The translations under genes were made by a program, and so were the position numbers. Positions 6,220-9,294 of a DNA stretch of 9,294 bases are shown in pieces; the first letter of the stretch is position 1, and each line of letters begins with the position of its first letter. The DNA is from an uncultured Oscillospiraceae bacterium. Its GTDB lineage: Bacteria > Bacillota > Clostridia > Oscillospirales > Oscillospiraceae. Below the pieces are notes generated by a model. The model made no database searches, was not told the origin of the DNA, and saw nothing but the letters and a program-made list of their open reading frames with translations. The stretch spans positions 1-9,294 of the forward strand of contig CAKUKL010000043.1 of assembly GCA_934662925.1 (NCBI GenBank). The letters run 5' to 3'.

Positions 6220-7275
6220 TTATGCCAAAAGCAAAATATTGCGCTTCAGGACGGCTATTGTGTCGTGAGTATACCGGGCGGTGACATCGCTTTTCGTGGA
6301 ATGGCCGAGGAGCCGTTTGGTGACGAGCGGGTCGGCATTGGCGGCGTGGAGCCGGGTGGCGAAGGTGTGGCGGCACCAGTGCGGGGTGGCCTCCGGCGTG
6401 CCCAGCGCCTGCGCAATGGGCGGGAAGGCGTTGAGCCGGTACCAGCTCGGCGCGAGGTATTCGCCTTCCCGGGTGAACAGATAATCCCCGCGGGAGGCAA
6501 GGGCTCGGTCGATATACGGCTTGACCTTCGGATGGATGGGAATGATCCGGTCGCGGCCGGCGTCAGTCTTGATGCCGCCCTGTAAATACCCACCCTGCTC
6601 CGGGTGATAGGAAAAGGGTGTGAGTTGGGTGAACTCGGAGATCCGCAGGCCGGTATAGCACAGGATGAGGGCGGTGTCCGCCCAGGGGACCCCGGAAGCG
6701 GCCATATTTTCAAGCTGCTTGATCTGAAGGTCTGTAAAAGCGCCTTTCTTTTGCTTTGGGTCCACGGAAGGGACGTCAAGATAGACGGAATAATCCTTGC
6801 CGATGATGTCCCGCTGGGCGGCGTAGGCACACAGGGCATGGATCAGGATCACCGCATTATTGATGGTGGACTGAGACTTTCCCTCTGCCTCGGCGTCGTC
6901 GAGGATCGCCTGCCACTCGTCCAGCGTGACGGATCGGATCTTCCGGTCGGCGTAGCAGGAAACGCGCATGTTCCAGGCGGCCTTGTGGCTGTGCGCGGAT
7001 GCTTCACTGCACTTGCGGTATTCCCGGGCGCTCCATGCGTCATACACCTGTTGAACGGTCGTGGATAGAAGGTCGGCGGCGGGAGCGTGCCCGGCGGCCT
7101 TTTGCCGGTTGTATTCATCCAGCGCCGCCTGGGCTTCCTGCAGCTTCGCATGGTAGGACAGAACTGACTGGACGATATGGCCGTGATCATCCCGGCCGGA
7201 GATACGGACGGAATATGGCCGGCGGCGGTTCCCGGACAGCTTGACGATGGTCCCGGATCCATTGGGACGTTTCAT
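6220..7275 (-). CDS. int: Tyrosine recombinase (phage/integrative-element integrase)
   Basis: This 351-residue site-specific recombinase would integrate and excise the mobile element. Residues about 1-60 (GSGTIVKLSGNRRRPYSVRI) match the arm-binding domain of Tn916-like integrases. Residues about 70-165 are the SAM-like core-binding domain. The catalytic domain has the full set of residues: R211 in CYTGLRISEF, K236 in GIKTDAGRDR, H299-x-x-R302 in PHWCRHTFATRL, H325 in LLGHS, and the nucleophile Y335 in ARYTH. I chose the ATG at 7275 (MKRPNG), which has AGGTGG (complement of 7283-7288) seven bases away. The ATG at 7293 adds six residues but has no ribosome binding site. The gene points toward the host side and marks the left end of the element. 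It appears intact. Confidence 0.97.
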   Translation of the reverse strand: MKRPNGSGTIVKLSGNRRRPYSVRISGRDDHGHIVQSVLSYHAKLQEAQAALDEYNRQKAAGHAPAADLLSTTVQQVYDAWSAREYRKCSEASAHSHKAAWNMRVSCYADRKIRSVTLDEWQAILDDAEAEGKSQSTINNAVILIHALCAYAAQRDIIGKDYSVYLDVPSVDPKQKKGAFTDLQIKQLENMAASGVPWADTALILCYTGLRISEFTQLTPFSYHPEQGGYLQGGIKTDAGRDRIIPIHPKVKPYIDRALASRGDYLFTREGEYLAPSWYRLNAFPPIAQALGTPEATPHWCRHTFATRLHAANADPLVTKRLLGHSTKSDVTARYTHDTIAVLKRNILLLA

Positions 7276-7307
7276 AGGCACACCACCTGACATAAAAGCA
7301 TTGATCT

Positions 7308-7350
7308 GCGCCCTCGGGACTGCTGCCCCCGGGGGTGCTTTTGTGTTTTT
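7308..7350 (+). other. Terminator-like hairpin in the int/xre intergenic region
   Basis: Read on the plus strand, 7308-7318 pairs with 7328-7338 over 11 positions (two G:U pairs), with a 9-base loop, and is followed by TTTTGTGTTTTT (7339-7350). No plus-strand gene ends here. It lies in the leader of the minus-strand integrase mRNA, where the same fold would contain two A:C mismatches and no T tract. It may block plus-strand transcripts coming out of int, or may have no role. Confidence 0.35.
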
Positions 7351-7368
7351 CAGCGATTCCGGTAAAAT
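7341..7368 (+). promoter_or_regulatory. Possible promoter of the small Xre gene
   Basis: TTGTGT (7341-7346) and TAAAAT (7363-7368) are 16 bases apart. The -10 overlaps the -10 of the opposing integrase promoter, and the dyad at 7369-7386 covers the expected start point, so one regulator could control both directions. Confidence 0.35.
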
Positions 7369-7394
7369 GTACCTCCATACAGGTACGGGTTCAA
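7366..7394 (-). promoter_or_regulatory. Promoter for the integrase gene with embedded dyad
   Basis: On the minus strand TTGAAC (complement of 7389-7394) and TACATT (complement of 7366-7371) are 17 bases apart. The spacer is nearly filled by the dyad GTACCT-N6-AGGTAC (7369-7386), a natural place for a repressor. The resulting integrase leader would be about 85 bases. Confidence 0.5.
7369..7386. promoter_or_regulatory. Operator-like dyad between opposing promoters
   Basis: GTACCT (7369-7374) and AGGTAC (7381-7386) are perfect inverted 6-mers with a 6-base spacer. The dyad lies between the -35 and -10 of the integrase promoter and just after the -10 of the plus-strand promoter. The adjacent Xre protein at 7464 is the most likely ligand, by position only. 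Confidence 0.5.
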
Positions 7395-7424
7395 TGGTAA
7401 TATTTGCATAGGAAGAAAAACCCG

Positions 7425-7453
7425 CTTTCTACAAAACCTATCCAGGTAGAAAG
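7425..7453 (+). other. Leader stem-loop overlapping the xre ribosome binding site region
   Basis: CTTTCTAC (7425-7432) and GTAGAAAG (7446-7453) are perfect inverted 8-mers with a 13-base loop. The 3' arm runs into the G-rich ribosome binding site (AAAGGGGGG, 7451-7458 region) of the small xre gene, so the fold could limit its translation. Confidence 0.4.
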
Positions 7454-7463
7454 GGGGGACGGT

Positions 7464-7655
7464 ATGGAATACTACGTGGCAAAGGTGCGGATGGAACGGA
7501 AGATGTCCCTGCGGGCGCTGGCGGACAAATCAGGCGTGGCCCGCAGCCACATCCAGAAGATAGAGGCCGGGGAAGCAAATCCCAGTCTGGAGGTCATGTG
7601 CAGACTGGCGGACGCACTGGGGTGCAGCCTGATGGACCTGTTCAAATACAAATAA
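7464..7655 (+). CDS. Small Xre-family helix-turn-helix regulator
   Basis: A 63-residue protein consisting almost only of a Cro/CI-type HTH domain: VRMERKMSLRALADKSGVARS (helices 1-2 and turn), then HIQKIEAGEANPSLEVMCRLADALGCSLMDLF. Such one-domain proteins bind DNA as dimers and act as repressors or activators; no second domain is present. I start at ATG 7464 because of the strong G-rich ribosome binding site at 7451-7458. An in-frame ATG at 7404 would add 20 residues outside the HTH fold and has no ribosome binding site. It is divergent from the integrase and shares a dyad-containing promoter region with it, which suggests control of int expression. Its 3' end faces the convergent CI-like gene at 7784-8122 with no terminator in between. 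Confidence 0.9.
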   Translation: MEYYVAKVRMERKMSLRALADKSGVARSHIQKIEAGEANPSLEVMCRLADALGCSLMDLFKYK

Positions 7656-7722
7656 AGGGGGTGATGACCAAGAAAAAGACCGGTCAACGAGCGGGTACGG
7701 ACGGAGAAAGGAGAAAAAGAAT

Positions 7723-7866
7723 ATGACACCAGAGGAGGCCATGATGTACATAGCCGGAATGTCCGAAGAACAGAAAGAGCAGCTCAGCGTTTTGCTATCA
7801 GTCCTTGCACGACGGCATCGACGATCTGAAGTTCCTCCGGAGTCAGCTCACAAAGCCGCCGTATAA
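7723..7866 (+). CDS. Small 47-codon ORF, hypothetical, overlapping the CI-like gene tail
   Basis: A 47-residue ORF opens with ATG at 7723, nine bases after AAAGGAG (7707-7713), a good ribosome binding site, and 67 bases after the small xre gene. Residues 1-29 (MTPEEAMMYIAGMSEEQKEQ and then LSVLLSVLA) look like a designed amphipathic helix pair typical of small phage or element proteins. The last 18 residues (RRHRRSEVPPESAHKAAV) have no such character and are read antisense to the C-terminal codons of the CI-like gene, with which it overlaps by 83 bases tail to tail. It may be the start of a protein whose original C-terminus was replaced by recombination. It is not a shadow of a longer gene over its first 60 bases, where nothing else is coded. 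Confidence 0.45.
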   Translation: MTPEEAMMYIAGMSEEQKEQLSVLLSVLARRHRRSEVPPESAHKAAV

Positions 7867-8122
7867 GTTCCGCGTCAAGAAGCTCGCTGTCCGTCTGGGC
7901 AGCGGGCTTTTTGCCGTCGCTGTCAGACCATCCCATCAAAAAGGAAGGCGAGACATCCAGAACGTCCGCGATACGCTCAAGCCTGTCGAGCGGGATATTG
8001 GTCACAACATTGTTTTCGTACTTGAAAATCGTTTGTTTGGTCGTGCCGCAGAGCTGGCCAAGTTGATCCTGCGTCATCTGGGCCGCCTCACGGGCAATCT
8101 TTATTCTGTCTCCGACTGTCAT
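7784..8122 (-). CDS. CI-like Xre repressor without peptidase domain
   Basis: A 112-residue protein. Residues 1-65 are a clear Cro/CI HTH domain (MTVGDRIKIAREAAQMTQDQ, then LGQLCGTTKQTIFKYENN and IPLDRLERIADVLDVSPSFLMGW). A short linker (about 66-80) leads to a C-terminal helical segment, ELIRRLCELTPEELQIVDAV, likely for dimerization. There is no S24/LexA-type Ser-Lys autoprotease, so classical RecA-triggered self-cleavage is not expected; release would need an antirepressor, a protease or another signal. The ATG at 8122 has AAAGGAG (complement of 8131-8137). It is divergent from a Cro-like gene with a strong promoter between them, the layout of a lysogeny switch. The likely role is repression of the plus-strand early genes. 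Confidence 0.92.
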   Translation of the reverse strand: MTVGDRIKIAREAAQMTQDQLGQLCGTTKQTIFKYENNVVTNIPLDRLERIADVLDVSPSFLMGWSDSDGKKPAAQTDSELLDAELIRRLCELTPEELQIVDAVVQGLIAKR

Positions 8123-8151
8123 ATAAAACGCTCCTTTTTTGAAGTAACTTT

Positions 8152-8179
8152 ATATTATCACGAAAAACGAATAAATCAA
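8152..8179 (-). promoter_or_regulatory. Possible promoter of the CI-like repressor
   Basis: On the minus strand TTGATT (complement of 8174-8179) and TAATAT (complement of 8152-8157) are 16 bases apart. A GTAACTT half-site (8144-8150) lies just downstream of the -10, which would allow control by the same protein that binds the 17-bp palindromes. Confidence 0.45.
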
Positions 8180-8195
8180 GTAAAAAATGACTTGA
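8176..8195. promoter_or_regulatory. Dyad overlapping both back-to-back promoter -35 regions
   Basis: TCAAGT (8176-8181) and ACTTGA (8190-8195) are perfect inverted 6-mers with an 8-base A-rich spacer. It touches the -35 of the minus-strand repressor promoter and the TTGACA of the plus-strand promoter, so a bound repressor could affect both. Confidence 0.4.
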
Positions 8196-8220
8196 CAAGA
8201 TACCTGCGATGGATTATACT
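8192..8220 (+). promoter_or_regulatory. Consensus early promoter of the cro-like operon
   Basis: TTGACA (8192-8197) and TATACT (8215-8220) are 17 bases apart, as strong a match to consensus as the valS promoter. Transcription would start near 8227, inside the palindrome at 8225-8241, so the promoter should be strong and repressible. Confidence 0.88.
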
Positions 8221-8224
8221 TGCG

Positions 8225-8241
8225 GTAACTTAACAAGTTAC
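8225..8241. promoter_or_regulatory. 17-bp palindrome, copy 1, at the early promoter start site
   Basis: GTAACTTAACAAGTTAC is a perfect 7-bp dyad with a 3-base centre. It covers the predicted transcription start and ends right before the GGAGGTG ribosome binding site (8242-8248) of the cro-like gene. It could be a repressor operator or, in the mRNA, a 7-bp hairpin next to the ribosome binding site. Confidence 0.65.
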
Positions 8242-8253
8242 GGAGGTGAGAGA

Positions 8254-8454
8254 ATGGTTGCAACTGATAAACTGCGGGGGATCATTGCAGAGCGCGGATT
8301 GTCCCAGAGAAAAGTGGCTGCGGAGCTCGGAATGACTGAAAAAACCTTTTACGGGAAGATGAAGGCCGGCGTATTTGGGACGGATGAAGCGGAGAAGATG
8401 ATCGAACTGCTCCGGATCGAAAACCCCGTGGATATTTTTTTGGCCAAACGGTAA
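8254..8454 (+). CDS. Cro-like small HTH protein
   Basis: A 66-residue protein with a single HTH domain: DKLRGIIAERGLSQRKVAAE, LGMTEKTFYGKMKAGVFGTD, then a helix EAEKMIELLRIENPVDIFL. The shape and length match Cro-like or DUF739-like proteins of Firmicutes phages, the first gene of the early operon, which oppose the divergent repressor. I start at ATG 8254 with GGAGGTG at 8242-8248 rather than at 8209, which lies upstream of the predicted transcription start. One 17-bp palindrome precedes it and a second overlaps its stop codon (8452-8454), so it is bracketed by candidate binding sites. It is the first gene of a plus-strand run continuing to the window end. Confidence 0.88.
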   Translation: MVATDKLRGIIAERGLSQRKVAAELGMTEKTFYGKMKAGVFGTDEAEKMIELLRIENPVDIFLAKR

Positions 8455-8467
8455 CTTAATGAGTTAC
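8451..8467. promoter_or_regulatory. 17-bp palindrome, copy 2, over the cro-like stop codon
   Basis: GTAACTTAATGAGTTAC matches copy 1 at 15 of 17 positions, including the first nine. One arm mismatch makes it slightly imperfect. It contains the TAA stop at 8452-8454 and lies about 10 bases before the ribosome binding site of the next gene. No promoter is visible here, so it is either an auxiliary operator or an mRNA hairpin. Confidence 0.6.
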
Positions 8468-8493
8468 CATTGCAGATGGAGGGGTGAAGGAAG

Positions 8494-8871
8494 ATGCCGT
8501 TCACAGCAGCGGAACTGGAAGAAATGCGCCGGGCGGACGAAGAGATCGAGCGGGAGTTCCGCCTAACCCAAGAGGAACTTGCCAAATCCAGAGAACTGGA
8601 TCGGCAGGCCAAGCTGGAAGAGATACTGCCGGAGAAAAGGAAGGTACTGGAATCCCGGCGGGCGTACTACGAGGCGAACCGGGAGAAGGTACTGGAATCC
8701 CAGCGGTGGATCAGGGACGAGAGAGTGAAACGTGGGTACACCCAAAGAGAATTGGCGCAGCGGATCGGATCGTCACAGCCGAGCATCGCAATGCTGGAAT
8801 CCGGCAGAATGACGCTGGCCGCGTTCCAAAGGGCGGACGAGCTGTACCGACTGCTGGGCGCACAGACGTAG
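8494..8871 (+). CDS. Coiled-coil plus C-terminal Xre HTH protein
   Basis: A 125-residue protein with an unusual order. Residues about 5-76 are a highly charged, long helix or coiled coil (ELEEMRRADEEIEREFRLTQ and onward). Residues 72-120 are an Xre-type HTH (RDERVKRGYTQRELAQRIGS, then SQPSIAMLESGRMTLAAFQR). Most Xre proteins carry the HTH at the N-terminus. Within the coil KVLES recurs 15 residues apart (50-54 and 65-69), encoded by a perfect 16-base repeat (8641-8656 and 8686-8701). The ATG at 8494 has GGAGGGG at 8478-8484. It follows the cro-like gene by 39 bases and precedes the next gene by 13, so it belongs to the same early operon. The coil probably mediates oligomerization; the target is unknown. 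Confidence 0.88.
   Translation: MPFTAAELEEMRRADEEIEREFRLTQEELAKSRELDRQAKLEEILPEKRKVLESRRAYYEANREKVLESQRWIRDERVKRGYTQRELAQRIGSSQPSIAMLESGRMTLAAFQRADELYRLLGAQT
8641..8701 (+). repeat. In-frame 16-base direct repeat inside the coiled-coil gene
   Basis: AAGGTACTGGAATCCC occurs at 8641-8656 and 8686-8701, 45 bases (15 codons) apart and in the same frame. It suggests internal duplication of a 15-codon coiled-coil unit. Confidence 0.75.
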
Positions 8872-8884
8872 AGGAGGGGACAGG

Positions 8885-9226
8885 ATGCCGCGGAAGGCAA
8901 TACATAATATCCCGGATGAGGAAGAGATCCTGCGGCAGGACAACGTGCCGGTGGAGATGGCGGCCCGGTTCATCGGGTGGTCGGCGCCGACGCTGTATTA
9001 CGCATTGCAGGAGCAGCGGGCGCCCTTCGGGATCGCGGTGAGGTCGCCCAAGGGCGGGTGGACCTACAACATCAGCCCGGGATTGCTGGTAAAGTACAAG
9101 CGCGGGGACCTGCCCGCGTACCGGCTCAACGAGGTCATTGATCTGGCAGCCGAGGGCGTGGAACGGGTGATCAACGAAAAGCTGGCGGGCGTCCAGCGGC
9201 TATTGACGGCGCTGGCGGCGCAGTAG
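8885..9226 (+). CDS. Conserved element-type HTH protein, hypothetical
   Basis: A 113-residue protein. Residues about 20-45 (VPVEMAARFIGWSAPTLYYA) have the pattern of an excisionase-like or MerR-like winged HTH that recognises DNA. Residues 46-72 (APFGIAVRSPKGGWTYNISP, then LLVKYKRGDL) resemble the wing and the conserved tail seen in similarly placed genes of clostridial prophages. A C-terminal helix (about 80-113, EVIDLAAEGVERVINEKLAG) may dimerize. The ATG at 8885 has GAGGAGGGG at 8871-8879. It is fourth in the early plus-strand block if the window's small ORFs are not counted. It could be the element's excisionase or an early regulator; the sequence alone does not decide. Confidence 0.8.
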   Translation: MPRKAIHNIPDEEEILRQDNVPVEMAARFIGWSAPTLYYALQEQRAPFGIAVRSPKGGWTYNISPGLLVKYKRGDLPAYRLNEVIDLAAEGVERVINEKLAGVQRLLTALAAQ

Positions 9227-9238
9227 GAGGGGCAGAAC

Positions 9239-9294
9239 ATGTGGAACGGGAGAAGCTGCTGGCTGTGCGGCCGGAACGGATCGGGGGACCCGCT
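9239..9294 (+). CDS. Start of a Cys-x2-Cys protein, probably HNH-like, cut by window edge
   Basis: ATG 9239 has AGGAGGGG at 9226-9233, only 12 bases after the previous stop, and opens a frame running off the window. The 18 complete codons read MWNGRSCWLCGRNGSGDP. The C-x2-C-G-R-N-G-x-x-D-P-L start resembles small phage and element proteins whose next residues usually include paired histidines of an HNH-type zinc site. That continuation is outside the window, so the nuclease assignment is inferred. Confidence 0.6.
   Translation, partial: MWNGRSCWLCGRNGSGDP

Noticed and set aside
7664..7726. 20-codon Lys/Arg-rich ORF whose TGA overlaps the ATG of the 47-codon ORF
   Set aside because: The G-rich stretch before it is only two bases from the ATG and the peptide has no recognisable features, so the overlap alone is not enough.

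Overview
The window looks like the chromosome of a GC-rich Gram-positive clostridium, probably in the Oscillospiraceae (Flavonifractor, Oscillibacter or Intestinimonas type). The support is high GC with strong AGGAGG-type ribosome binding sites, a T-box leader on valS, a DUF4367-like anti-sigma partner and a clostridial-type prophage or integrative-element module. The genus is inferred; no rRNA or other marker gene is present.

Left part, 1-337: about 276 bases with no convincing gene, made of consecutive inverted repeats and an 18-bp direct repeat, then a short leader. Next comes a translationally coupled pair: an ECF-type sigma factor (338-886) and a membrane-anchored probable anti-sigma or sensor protein (883-1656, GTG start overlapping the sigma stop). 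A consensus promoter overlaps the end of the second gene and drives a complete T-box leader (about 1688-1930) that controls valS (1953-4586). A strong hairpin separates valS from the convergent minus-strand genes.

Middle part, 4587-6100: minus-strand host genes. These are a cytidine deaminase-family enzyme with intact catalytic residues but altered substrate-pocket positions, a small two-helix membrane protein upstream of it, and a coiled-coil protein with an acidic Ala/Glu/Pro tail. The last of these has its own promoter and terminator.

Right part, from about 6100 to the window end: the integrase end of a mobile element, either a prophage or an integrative element. A tyrosine recombinase (6220-7275, minus) is flanked on its outer side by three 11-bp direct repeats that may be integrase arm sites. 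Upstream of it, back-to-back promoters share a dyad and lead to a small Xre regulator (7464-7655, plus) and a 47-codon ORF. A second switch follows: a CI-like Xre repressor (7784-8122, minus) divergent from a Cro-like protein (8254-8454, plus), with a consensus plus-strand promoter between them. A 17-bp palindrome occurs once at that promoter's start site and again across the cro-like stop codon. The early plus-strand run continues with a coiled-coil/HTH protein, a conserved element-type HTH protein and the start of a Cys-X2-Cys, probably HNH-like, protein cut by the window edge.

The element carries five HTH proteins (one inferred from a weaker signature) in about 1.8 kb and two repressor-type regulatory regions in tandem. 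No CRISPR array, tRNA, rRNA or transposase was seen. The element's other end, and so its att core, lies outside the window.
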